From Crambe crambe (Eukaryota; Porifera; Demospongiae; Poecilosclerida; Crambeidae), in NCBI GenBank assembly GCA_963924555.1, contig OZ004593.1:1725480-1789479 (forward strand): a stretch of 64,000 nt of DNA, in the 5' to 3' direction. The notes beneath the pieces were generated by a model, which made no database searches, was not told the DNA's origin, and saw only the letters and a list, made by a program, of their open reading frames with translations. Numbering within the stretch: the stretch's first letter is position 1; each line of letters starts with the position of its first letter. A program made the translations under genes and the position numbers. Shown in pieces: positions 39,169-50,465 of this stretch.

Positions 39169-42024
39169 TTAAAAGAACACATCGTCATCTGGTATCACTG
39201 CCTCTAAGTTTGCATGCAGACTCATATCTGGCTCAGGGAGCATGTCCAATATCGCCTTCCCATTCCCCCTGCCTTCCACGTCTTTGACTTCATAATCGAG
39301 AGCAACTCTGGAGGACTCCTCGAGGTAGGGACTTGAGAATGAGCTGGTGGAGTCCATGAGTGGATCGGGAGTGATGATGTTGGGGTTCCATAAGCTGTTA
39401 TCATCTGACCAATACATCATTAACGAGGAGGAGCTGAAGGGATTACTGTGGGATGTCGATAGGGAGGTTGAATCTTTCCTTTTGTCTGTTGCGCTGTCAC
39501 TTTCAAAGCCTGTAAGTATTATAATGGTAAGCATGTCTAATCAGAACACCCTACAATGAGACTAACTATACTTCTCTATTAAAACCACTCCACGTCCCAA
39601 CAGCACCTATATCCCAGCTACAGTGAGAAATGAGACCACCTTTCTTTTCTCTATTATAAAGGCCATTTTCAAATCTGTCCTGGCCAATAAATGGTCAATG
39701 TAAGCAGGAGTTTCCAAATAGTGCAAAGTTCTAATAGACACTGAATGCACTAAAAAGGCAATCATTAAGACATGTTTGCAACCTCTCTAAGTGATGTCTT
39801 CCCATTTCCAAGTTACTAATAGCAGAAAGGCTGTGAACTGGGCTTTTGTATGCAACATTCTCTTGTGAGCGTAGAGAAAAACAATGCATTGACACGCCGA
39901 TTGTCACCTAAAGCTTTAATAGTCGAGTCATTTAGCACGGAACTCTTATTCGGTACTACACTTCATGAGATGCAACACATAATTTAGTACATAACGTCTT
40001 ACCAGACTCCACACTGACGGTGCTGTGACAGTTATTTTTGGGTTTGCCTCGTGTTTTGTGCCTGGGTGAGGATACTGGTGTGGTTTGTCTGCTTGCATCG
40101 CCTCTTGTTTGATCAGGTGATAATGATCTGCTTCTGTTGGACGATGATTGCCTGTAATGGCCTCCCGTCTTCTGGCCACTTGTCGAACTTATTGACTCGC
40201 GGAAAGCTCGAGCGTACGGATTATTGTTTATCTTCAACTGGGTTACCTGTTGTCAAGAGTGATGAATTAAACTGATAAATCATGAACATTTAATAAGTAT
40301 TTTATAGACCTCTTTTGTGTTAACATGCTGTTAAATAATGTTATTGGTTCCATAATGGCTACCTTACCCCTGTACTTTGATAGGCGGTAACAGCTATAAA
40401 CGTAGTTTCTGGAAAACTGAAGCTTTGTGAACATCTCTCTCGTTGGCAAGTAATTTTCATACACGGTTTGTACTTGTGCATCGAATTAAGAATGATCTAC
40501 ACAAAGATGAAGAAGAAAAAGAAATCGTAAGACTTAACAATCTCTAATCAGCTGATAACTGAAAGTCATTGTGAAAAATTCATTTAGCTACTGTATTTAT
40601 AATATGGAGCATGTTTGCTACATACACAGTCGGTAAACACAAAACTTAGGGAACTTGCTAGCTGGATAGCTACTTATAAATATAATATATATACTGCTGA
40701 TCCATTATGTACCTGATCTGCACACTTTATGTTTTTATTATTGGTGAGTTTCACCATTTTGAAGGCGATGATTTTGTCCATCCAGTAACTGCCGCTGTTG
40801 GGAGAGTCTGGGTGTTCGTATTCGCAATAAATCTGCTTTTTATCACTCCTGCCAACTGCTACCCACTCAGACTGCAAGTACTTGTATCGCTTGTTATCTG
40901 CCGGAAGGATGTCCAACTTCACGGAGTAAGTTCCCTTGGGATCAAGACCAGACACTTTCACGGAAAGAGTAGGGAACATTCTCCTGTTGTAGATACAAAA
41001 TTAGCCATGATGTCATGAGGTAATGTATTATAAACCACAAGTTGCTACAGTTGTATTAGTCAGCTAGCCAGGTAAGTATTGATTTCCTAGCTTGGATGAA
41101 TCTGGCCCTTGAGTAGCTACAATTATACTAATATGACGTGCAGCTAGCTAAATAAATGTAGCTCCTTGATATTATAAATTTTGCTATAGCTAATTAGCTA
41201 GCTATCATAATTTACCTTCCTGCTTTGGTAATCACCATTTCTGTACCGACTCTATCAAACTCTCTCCACATGCTTGAATTCTCCAATTCCACCTTCCACT
41301 GCTGCACATCTTGATCGTACACACTCTCACCCAGAGAAGTGTCCACTGAGCTATCTAGATCATCCTCATAGTAACTTGCTGTGGATAAAACATTCCTCTG
41401 CTTCTTTCTTGGAGGTGAATTCATCATTCTGTTCCTAGCCATGTAGCGTTCATAGTCATTTTTCAATGGACCACTCATATAATTGTCATCCGTCTTTTCC
41501 ATGATGTAATCTTCGTCACCACTGCTATCAATGTACTTGCAGAATCGATCTAACTGCTCAATGTTGACTTGAGAATCCAGTAGGTCACTAGAACTATTGC
41601 AAATCGATATTGTTGCTGTTTCACTCCAAGCCTCTACTTCCATCTGAACATGGAGGTCTGCAGGATGGACTGCAGAGAAGTGATGAGGGTAGAAGTACTG
41701 CTGTGGATGGTGAGGTCCAAAAGAATGGTTGTAGTAAGGATAATTACTGGAATAGTAAGCAGCCGCTGCCGCTGCAGCATAATTATTTTCACTATCACTG
41801 AGATTGTATGCGCTTTTAGTGCTGTGGGCGGGGTAATCATAGGTTGTCAAGTAGCTGCTCGTGGAAGGATAGCTGACAGATCTTGCTCGCTTCACCAATC
41901 TCCTTCGCGGAGGAGCATTATTCTCGCTGCTTGTGGATTCGATGCGCAGGGCCCTCGAAACTGCAGAAGAGATATCGTACGGGAGGGGTAGCTCTGCTAG
42001 ACTGCCTTCTGAACTCGTACTCAT
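39169..42024 (-). CDS. T-box transcription factor A
   Basis: Five exons, transcript order: 41216-42024, 40713-40983, 40368-40496, 40003-40246, 39169-39509; 597 aa. The N-terminal 240 residues are disordered, with an Ala run and a Tyr/His-rich patch ([17 protein letters not shown]). The T-box spans about 243-420: [82 protein letters not shown] and [12 protein letters not shown], the last two being the DNA-contact elements. Relative to usual T-boxes it has AYQSTG for AYQNE(K/D), an unusual Cys-containing [13 protein letters not shown] segment, and YARAF for FAKGF. The C-terminus is Ser-rich and acidic, ending PDDDVFF, a possible activation domain. Nuclear DNA-binding regulator. Subfamily not assignable by eye. 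Confidence 0.9.
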
Positions 42025-42445
42025 ATTAATTCAGAAGGGACGCATCTTTCTATTGTGTACAAAAAAAGAGGTCGGCCCCCTCTCTAAAAATAAAATTTCT
42101 AATGACGCAGGATGCTGACTCGGAATGATTTACAGAGAAAAGTGAGAAAGCTTTCCTGGATCTGATTCGCTGCATCTTCATATTTTCAAATTTGCACGTC
42201 TTCTTTGTGATAAACACCCATTTTATTATTTATTTTTCTTGCGTGCAAGAACCAGGTGGGTGGAGCTGGTTTTGAGCATGCTCAGTAGGATTTAGTACGC
42301 ATGCGCATAGGGACTCATTAATGAATGAAGCTCGAGCTCGAGAATCCTATAAAATTTTAGCACCTGCAGGTGCTCATTCAGTTGATTCATTGCCTGCAGC
42401 TCTCCAGTTCTCATCAAAACACGAAATACTCTCGCTTTCGTTCTT
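42025..42445. promoter_or_regulatory. Shared upstream region of the two T-box genes
   Basis: 421 bp between divergent start codons. It contains the TATA box of T-box B, a palindromic ctcgagctcgag at 42331-42342, an E-box-like cacctgcaggtg at 42360-42371 that is a perfect palindrome, and gcatgcgc near 42299. Confidence 0.5.
42348..42354 (+). promoter_or_regulatory. TATA box of T-box B
   Basis: TATAAAA 98 bp before the first ATG of T-box B, spacing that allows a short 5' leader. Confidence 0.5.
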
Positions 42446-45400
42446 ATGATCCTGCGCTCAGCCACTAGAATGGACCAGGTATCGCCTGCGCTACAGTTCG
42501 GTGGAGACAAGGTGGAAACCCGCAGTTGGGAGAGCTCTAGCCCTCAAGAGTGCCATTCTCCGCGCAGAAGCGTCCATACACCAGCGCCCTGTGGCTTAGA
42601 ACGAGACGACTCTCCACCAAACCTTGCCAAGCCGGAGATATACTCGGTCCTAACGATGGAGAACAATCCCGACGAATCTCGCGACTCCACAGTCGAGCCT
42701 CTCACGCCTGCGAATCTGCATATCCTACAGGAGCAAGAATCTGTTGTGTGCAAGGAAGAAAAGCATCTTGACAGTGACTATGGTTGCAGTGTCCCCCTAA
42801 TTATTGATGATGATAGTGATACCATTGATCAAACAGATATCGAAGGAAAAGAAGATTGCTATACCATTCCTGCTCATTCTGTGGATCCGATTGATAATTT
42901 TGGTGACTACCAAGACCAAATGGTTGACGTGCCTCCATCAGCAGCTGCAGAAGTCCAAGCTCCTAAACGTAGTGATGTATGCACCATCCCGCAGTGTCTC
43001 CAGTTTGGGACTTATCTACCTCGTGAACAGCAGGATAAAAACGTAATGATATCACTGGAGGGAGCAGAATTGTGGCACCAGTTTTATCAAGCTGGAACAG
43101 AAATGATAATCACCAAGTCGGGGAGGTATGACCATCTAAATCTATAGATCTGCAAATGCAGTAAAAAAATTTTTTAAGTTCACAGGAAAACAGCTGTAGC
43201 ATATTTGGTAAAATATGATTTAGCTATGCTCTTTTTTTCTTTTTCTTTTTTCATGCAGGAGAATGTTTCCTGGAATCGTTATATCAATTGGTGGTCTTGA
43301 GTCCGATGCAAAATATTCCATAACCTTGGAGTTTAACCCTGTGGATAATGCTCGCTACAAGTACATCAACACAAAGTGGGTGAATATTGGAAAAGCTGAG
43401 GCCCACTGCGAAGATATGCTCAAGTACGTCCACCCAGAATCTCCCTCCACGGGGAAGCATTGGATGTCCAGCAAAATCTCTTTCAAGAAGATCAAAGTCA
43501 CGAATAATAAGAATCACAAAAAGGGACAGGTGAGTCAAGTTACAGGGAGGAGTATGGAGGGTCACTAGCAACACTTTAAGTAGCTAATAAGATACTTGAT
43601 GCTGCAAAACGATGGTGTGGTGTCATGTTTATTGCATGTTAGCTAAATCTAATCAAGGACTTCATTTAATATAGCTAAGTGGCTAGCTATGGTGTTTCAA
43701 GAACTCGACAATGACGTTTGCTGGTGTGATATTGATTAGTGCATATTTTTATATTTGACATGATGTGAGTGTTAAAATGACTGCCCACTCTTTCCTTGCA
43801 ATGGTGTATCGCAGGTGGTGGCTTTGAATTCCATGCATAAGTACCAGCCTCGTGTTGTCCTCTCGAAATTTATCTCCAAGAAGAACACAGAGGTCATCTT
43901 TACACACGATCTAGTGGAGTGCACCTTTATCGGAGTGACTGCTTACCAGAACGACCAAGTCACGCAGCTCAAAATCGACCACAACCCATTTGCCAAGGCC
44001 TTCCGGGAAACTGGAGCTGACAACGACACGTAAATGACGTTTTTTCACACATTAGTTTTTTAGCTGATCATATGTTTAGCATTGTTACCACATTTGGAAT
44101 TTTTGAAATGGTTCCCATAATATCATGCCTGAATAGGTGCCCCTAAGTGTCAACTTTAATGGTAGTGTTGATTTTTCGAGAAAGGTAGCTAGTGGAGTTA
44201 CATAATCATATTATGGAAGTGTTGATTTCTCTGAGAAATTCCCTAGGAAGACTGATAAACAATAAACAAGCCCTTTTTTTTTTTTTTTTTTCAAAGTCGT
44301 GAGTAATGGGTAGAGCATACTTAGCTGTTCTATTTTTTATTAAGGGGGCTAATATTAATTTTGTGGATGGATATCTTTGTTTGTTAGCTTGTTTGTTTAC
44401 TTGTTTATTTTCTTATTTTGTTTGTTGTTTATCAATTTTAGGTATGGCTATGGAATGATGGGTCCTTGGCCCATCTCCCCTCTTTTGTCTCCATATGGTC
44501 CCTCTACTTTTCCTGATGGACAAGGTAAGAAATAACTGATCATAGCATTGAAATGACAAAGAATACACCTGCTAGCTAAACTTGAAAATAACTTTTTTAG
44601 CTAACAAAATGACCCTGCTAGCTAGCATTTTATGATGTAGGTAACTTGAAATAAATTTTTTTTTTTTTTTTTTTTGCTGATGAAAATGACAAAGAATGCA
44701 CCTGCTTGCAATTTTGTGTGGAATTCCAGTGAATCAAAGACACCCATCTATGAGATCACTTGTGTTCAAAGAGCCTCCATGTCATTATTCTTTTATGGGC
44801 TCACTTTAGTGTTCACAAGTTTACCCCCTTCTTTCATGAAGAGTTCTTCCCATAAACTCACTTCCAAAATCTAATAATCATTTTTATGTCTAATAATTAA
44901 AATGATTGGTTAATCCAATTCTAGTAGGTGTTGACGAATAAGGCAGTCAGTTGGTTGGAATGAGATTTTCATCACCTTCATTTTAGACTGAGAGGTGGCA
45001 ATCAACCACCTGTATCAATACAACAATATAATAAGTACTAGTATTTTAATCAGGACCTCTTGGACATAAACAGGGCATTTATAGTAATCAAGAATTGTTT
45101 TGACAATGCTTTGTTTGCTGGAAGATTTATTATCTCAAGTGATAACACATCACCTCCATAGCTGAGGTTTTTGATCTCATAGGCAATTAATTATGCAGGG
45201 GCTCCTCCCTCAACTGTGCAAAACCTGTTCCCATAGGCAGTTGATTACACCCTCCCCCAACTGGCTGCTCCCATAGGCAGGGCTCTTCCCTCAGTGGTAT
45301 ATGTAAAACCATAGTGTGAATCTGTCTATACCTTGCTAGACTATAAGTCTCTCCATACTTACCACACTCTTAGTTCAAAGTTGCTATCAAAATTTTATCC

Positions 45401-46517
45401 AGGATATGTATGTAGCTACATTCAATCAAGCTATATATATACTATACATCATTACTTGTTTGTTTACTGTGCACCAGCTTTGCCCGTGCTGAGTCCCAGT
45501 TGCATTCCACCAGCAGGCCCTTCACCTCTGCCCCAGTTCAATGCAGCTTTCGGCAACTGGGAGTCACCTCCTTACTCACCATCTGCCTCATCATATCGCC
45601 CTGCCTATCCTAATGCAGGTAACTCCTTCAATCAACAGGAATAGATATATATATAATTATACAGATAGCTCTAACTAGCTAGTATAATTCATATGTGACA
45701 TTCCCAAGTAGAAATTGATTTATAAATGCATCCATTTCTGGTCTTGGCTCACCATGACTACTAGTGGCCATGGTCAGGAAATTCAGTGTAGAGACAGTAT
45801 AGAACACACAAGAGAGGAAGGAGCACAGCGATTGTGTAATGATAATTAGCTATGTGGCTGAATTCTTTAATTAAGTTGCTAGCTAGCCGTTATACACACT
45901 GCCAGTTAGTTATGTAAGTAGCTAGCTTACCAGCTATCCTTTTTAAAATAGCTGGACTTGAATCTTCATCAGGATAAGTGATATTCCATCCTTTCTTGGT
46001 AGCTAGCGCTATAGCTATCTACTGCTCTATCTTATTAGCATTCATGATTGTTACAGGTACCCTTTCCTCTCCATCTCTCTTTCAAGACCACCGTCAGATG
46101 ATCTCCTCACGCTTAATGGTACAAGAATCACCTCCAATCTCCCCCCTCCTCTACTCCCCCAACCCTTTCCCTCCCAATCAAAATGCCGGACACTCTCCAT
46201 CCATGAATTTCGGAGCTCACCAGTTCTCCAGCCTTGCTGCTTCTTCCAACCACAGCATCTCTCATGGCCACCAAAAGCCAGGCATGCCTATTTCCACAAT
46301 CCCAGAGATCTGGACACAGAGAAGTGACTTTACTGGTGCTACAGCATCACTTGTCTTTGAAGCTTCAACCTCTGGATTGCAAGTTGGATACAGCTCTACC
46401 TTAAAGGCGTCTTCAATTCCTCCACACCAGCAGAGTGCATTTGCCATGCCTAAAATCGAACCGTCATCCTCACCAATTGAAATGCGTATGGACGTATGCA
46501 GCCCTAGACAGAATTAA
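42446..46517 (+). CDS. T-box transcription factor B
   Basis: Six exons: 42446-43125, 43259-43529, 43815-44029, 44442-44524, 45478-45618, 46057-46517; 616 aa if the first ATG is used (a second in-frame ATG lies at 42470). Acidic N-terminal region, then a T-box at about 200-385: [96 protein letters not shown] and [13 protein letters not shown]. The DNA-contact segments are closer to consensus than in T-box A. The C-terminus is Pro/Ser-rich ([25 protein letters not shown]). The first two T-box introns fall at the same codons and phases as in T-box A, but the AYQ intron of A is absent here. Divergently arranged paralogue of A. Subfamily not assigned. Confidence 0.92.
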
Positions 46518-46878
46518 CTAATTGATCATCATCCCTGTATGTTTTACTCTACTGCCCATCATTGTTAATATAGTTCCTATCATTGCTTCAGACATTACTG
46601 TGTCATACCGGCTTGTACATATATAATATAATATAACACATTATTTTTCATTGCACTCAAGATTATATAAAGCCACCCATTGTATTGTGATAGCTGACAA
46701 CATTAATTTTTGATGAATAATGACAGCTCCAAGATTTAGCTAGCACACTAACTTAGCCGGAATTATTACTCTACCGCACATGCGTATACATGCGCATATA
46801 TGCCATCGTTAACGGTGACGTCACGCGCATGCGTATCAAGTAATTACATCATTTTGGGAAGCTAAACGGTACAGCAAC
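46518..46878. other. Intergenic, no gene seen
   Basis: 3' region of T-box B and 5' region of the first TIL/membrane gene; contains repeated gcgcatgcgtat-like palindromic words at 46780-46840 that could be promoter elements. Confidence 0.45.
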
Positions 46879-49800
46879 ATGACGTCCAGGGTTATGGTTT
46901 CTTTGACCGCTGTGAGTGTTCTGGTACTGGGCCTGTGTCCACAAGTCCTTTCTCAACCACAAAGTAAGTTTTAAAGATTACCTTAAGCCTTTGCAACGAT
47001 CTTGATCATTCAGATTGCACCGGTGGCAAAACATATAAATGTGGAAGCCTCTGTCCTCTGACTTGTGACAACTTCAGCGACCCTCCAGCCTGTGTGGAAT
47101 CTTGTAGGTATGGCTGTTATTGTGAGACGGGGCAGGTGGAACATAATGGAGCGTGTATTAACCCATCACAGTGTCCGACAAGTGGGGGAACAAGTGAGTT
47201 TGCTAGTGTGTGATCTTGCTACTCTGTATCAGTGATACCAGTAGTAATGCAATTCATACACATACTTCAATGAAATGACACCAGAAGTTAGTCACAGCTA
47301 GACCTATAGCTCTATTTCCACAGCTAATTGTAGTAACATCTATTATGAACATTCTTAGGGAGCAATTTACAGTCGTTTTCTTGTATGGAACAGGTGATGG
47401 CACCATGGCAACTCCTAGGATCGACGAGTGTTCTTGCCAAGAGCACACTTATTGCCAGATCAGTAGCACCACTGGTAACGCGGTGTGTGTGCCTGACTGT
47501 TCCAGGGACAATGGAGGGTGTTCTCAGGAACAGAACTGTGAGGTGGAGACGTTCAATTGCACCCCACACAACAGTGAACCCTGTGACCCTAGTCTGTATG
47601 TCAGGTGTAGGGACCCTCCATACGGTGAGTGTTTGGGATGGGAAAATGGCATGCATCCAAAGACATTTAATGTTTGGCATTGCTCTCATGCATGTAATGA
47701 CAAGAGAGCGGACTTCTCACACACATGTCTCCATGTTTTGATAGCAAGCTTGTGCAATAATAAAAACAGTTTTAAAAATACTTTCAATTCTATTCTTATG
47801 TATACATACGATATCGTATAGTGTCACTTTCTTTTCCTGCACCGTTCTTTCATACAGTTCCCTGCGGTCAAGATGCCTTCCTTGCCTGTGACAGCGAGTG
47901 GACTGTCTGTCTCCAACAGAACAAGACTCGGAGAGCTTCCTGCTTCTCTTCCTGTCTTGATCAGAATGGCAACTGCGGGGAGGAGAATGTGTGTGTCACG
48001 GTCCCAAATGAGAGCCAAGGACCATCTCTCCAGTGTCTCAACAGAAATGGTATTATGATTGCAAATGTATACCAAATTAATTCAATAGTTAATAGTGTCA
48101 AAGGATAGGGATATCCCCTTATTATAATGGCAAATGGAACACTCAATTGGTTAATGTATTGCACTGGCGTAGGAACAAGGGGGGGGGGGCCACAGGGGGC
48201 AGTGTTCAGCTATTATTAATTGCATAATTGCTATAGCTACCACAGCAGAACGCTCTTTTTCAGTACTAGGACTGAATGTCGATTGAACGAAGAATAAATT
48301 ACTTTGGAGTTGTTTCCCCCCCCCCCCCCCCCCCCCCCCCAGTAAAATAGGCGTGGTCTTAAATAAAACTTAGGTGGCCCCCAATTCAAAATCATCTTCC
48401 TACGCCACTGTTATTGTGTGACCTTTCATTACTGTTGGCCTTAGAGAGGCTCTGGTGTCTGTATGCCTGCCTCTGGTGGCCCCCAATTCAAAATCATCTT
48501 CCTACGCCACTGTTATTGTGTGACCTTTCATTACTGTTGGCCTTAGAGAGGCTCTGGTGTCTGTATGCCTGCCTCTGAACTATCTTTATCCCCCATCCAT
48601 AGCTCTCCCCTCCGACTGTCCTGCTGGCCAGCAGATGAACATCTGCGGTGACCACTGCCAGCAGACTTGTGAAGAAATCGTGGCAGGACGTGAACATGTC
48701 TGCATTGAGATTTGTGGCCCTCCTGCTTGTGTGTGTCCCAGGGGTCTGGTGTTATTCAGAGATAGATGTGTGGACCCCCGAATCTGCTATTTCCTTGAGA
48801 CATGTGAGTGTGTAGTCATGTGAGTTATGGTCATATGAGCATAGACTTTTTCTTTCCGATAGATCCACCAGCCATCAACCCACTACCACTTGTTGTAAGT
48901 CTTTTGTCAACTAGCTAGCCAAACAGTTACTTCTTACTCCATGTGTCCTGTTTAACTCTGTGTCCTGAATTTAACTGAATTTAGTTCAAACTGATGCAAA
49001 AATGAAGTTAATAATGGAAATTTGCCAGTGGTTGATATACATAACAAGTATGCCATTCTGCCTCCTTTTATAATACAGTCCAATCGATCCTTGTACTCGT
49101 TCATATCTCCTGGTACCCCCACTTCCAATTTCCATCGAGGCTCCTTCCTCGGAGCTGTGCGCACAATGCTTTCTGGTGGAGGCTTTCCAAATGTGAGGGT
49201 TGATCTGCATGGTGTCTATCACGACAGGAATTTGCAGTAAGTTACTATGTAGATGTAGAGAGAGGAATGTGATTCAGCACAAGATCCTCAGTGATGCACA
49301 CAGTTCACCCGACTCTCTTGTTTCAGGATTGTTATCCAGCTGTCAGGCAAAGATGTGAATGAACAGAGCTCTGCTCAGTTCACTGTTATCCTCCGAGAGA
49401 ATTCTCACCAACTTCCAGTCCCAGTGAGCCAAGTGTCTCCAGGTGAGTGAAGTCAATGTCAAATACCTGGGACATCAAGTCGTTATTAGAACATATTGCA
49501 TGCATTCTGACCTTCTGCTGTTCCAGTGGTGGTGACCATGTTTAGCGTATCATACTTGTAATGTGTATACCAAAGTATTGGCATGTAGATGCTCAGTGGT
49601 GACTATTTCTTGGCATGACATTGGATGCAAATGCTCAATTTTTTTTTTGTCTTTTCTAGTTGATGTTGAGCGTGTGCATAGTGGTAATAATGGTGATGGA
49701 GGAAGTGGTGGTTTATCAAGGACTATTCTGATAGCTGTCATCTGTGTCAGCTGTGCCTGTGGTCTCATCCTGGTACTGGCAACTTTTGCATTGATAGCCA

Positions 49801-50299
49801 CTTGCTATTGTCATAACAAGACTCCTCAGCATCAGAAGCTTAAAATGTCAGTGTAAGTGCGTACCATTGGCTGATTTTAAATTTTGACCGTGCTTTGGAA
49901 TAGAAGCATACAGCTGTGACAGTCCCAGGAAGCTTCTGTCTTGTAATGTGTTGTATAATGGTTGGACTATCTCTACACCAAATTTTAGCCCCAAGGCTAC
50001 AAGTTATTGCTGAATAGTAGCCAGAAATGACATTATTTGGTGCCTGGGACTGTTGCAATGATTATAACTGCTTAATGTTTGTATCTTTTTACCATGCCAA
50101 CGGAGGCCATTTATAATACGAATTGTGCACCAAAATAGCCACTGTTGGCATTGGAAAAGGATGATTGTAGATAAAGTATTCTAATTAATGACAATAATAA
50201 TGTATTCTTTGTAGGCGTAATGTGATGAGTGAAGACGATGATGAGAGCGTGGAATATGGTGCTGGAAAGGCAAGGCTTGAATTTCAGAGTGTCTCTTGA
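46879..50299 (+). CDS. TIL-domain type I membrane protein, copy 1 (unnamed family)
   Basis: Ten exons: 46879-46963, 47014-47193, 47394-47624, 47858-48049, 48603-48803, 48863-48894, 49079-49236, 49327-49442, 49660-49852, 50215-50299; 490 aa. Signal peptide (MTSRVMVSLTAVSVLVLGLC). Exon 2 is a ten-cysteine TIL (trypsin-inhibitor-like) domain. Exon 3 is a ten-cysteine module (CSCQEHTYC...VRCRDPPY). Exon 4 is an eight-cysteine module with DSEWTVCLQQNKTRR and NGNCGEENVC. Exon 5 is a second ten-cysteine TIL domain (CGPPACVCPRGLVLFRDRC). Exons 7-8 encode an unrecognised membrane-proximal module of about 90 residues. Exon 9 has the transmembrane segment (RTILIAVICVSCACGLILVL); exon 10 an acidic tail ending ARLEFQSVS. 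Exons 2-5 are all phase 1-1. Function unknown; adhesion, protease inhibition or ligand binding are guesses. Confidence 0.86.
48162..48410. mobile_element. hAT-type transposon relic
   Basis: Ends cactggcgtaggaa and, inverted, cagtggcgtaggaag, the classic hAT-style terminus. An internal frame reads TTAERSFSVL, matching the C-terminal dimerisation motif of hAT transposases, followed by a stop. Contains G and C homopolymer tracts. Lies in intron 4 of TIL/membrane copy 1. A clean 8-bp target duplication was not found. Confidence 0.6.
48373..48576 (+). repeat. Perfect 102-bp tandem duplication
   Basis: 48373-48474 and 48475-48576 are identical as far as I can read. The unit covers the right end of the hAT relic plus flanking host sequence, so it formed after the insertion and recently, or is an assembly artefact. 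Confidence 0.92.
49919..50053. mobile_element. MITE with acagtcccagg inverted ends
   Basis: 135 bp, 11-bp perfect inverted termini. The interior segment ttggactatctctacaccaa recurs near 14240 and, diverged, near 55558. In intron 9 of TIL/membrane copy 1. Confidence 0.65.
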
Positions 50300-50465
50300 A
50301 CTCACTCATCAACAATTTATTTCACTCACTAATTATTTTTTCATCACTGTCACTCCCTTCAATTATGCCGTATACTGTCCGTATTCTTTCAAAAGCGCGC
50401 GCGCTAAGCCACACCATAATAATTACGTGTACACTACGTACGCATTGGCGTAATCACAATCAGAG

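Noticed and set aside
41610..41991. Plus-strand frames opposite T-box A exon 1
   Set aside because: Antisense to a well-supported coding exon.
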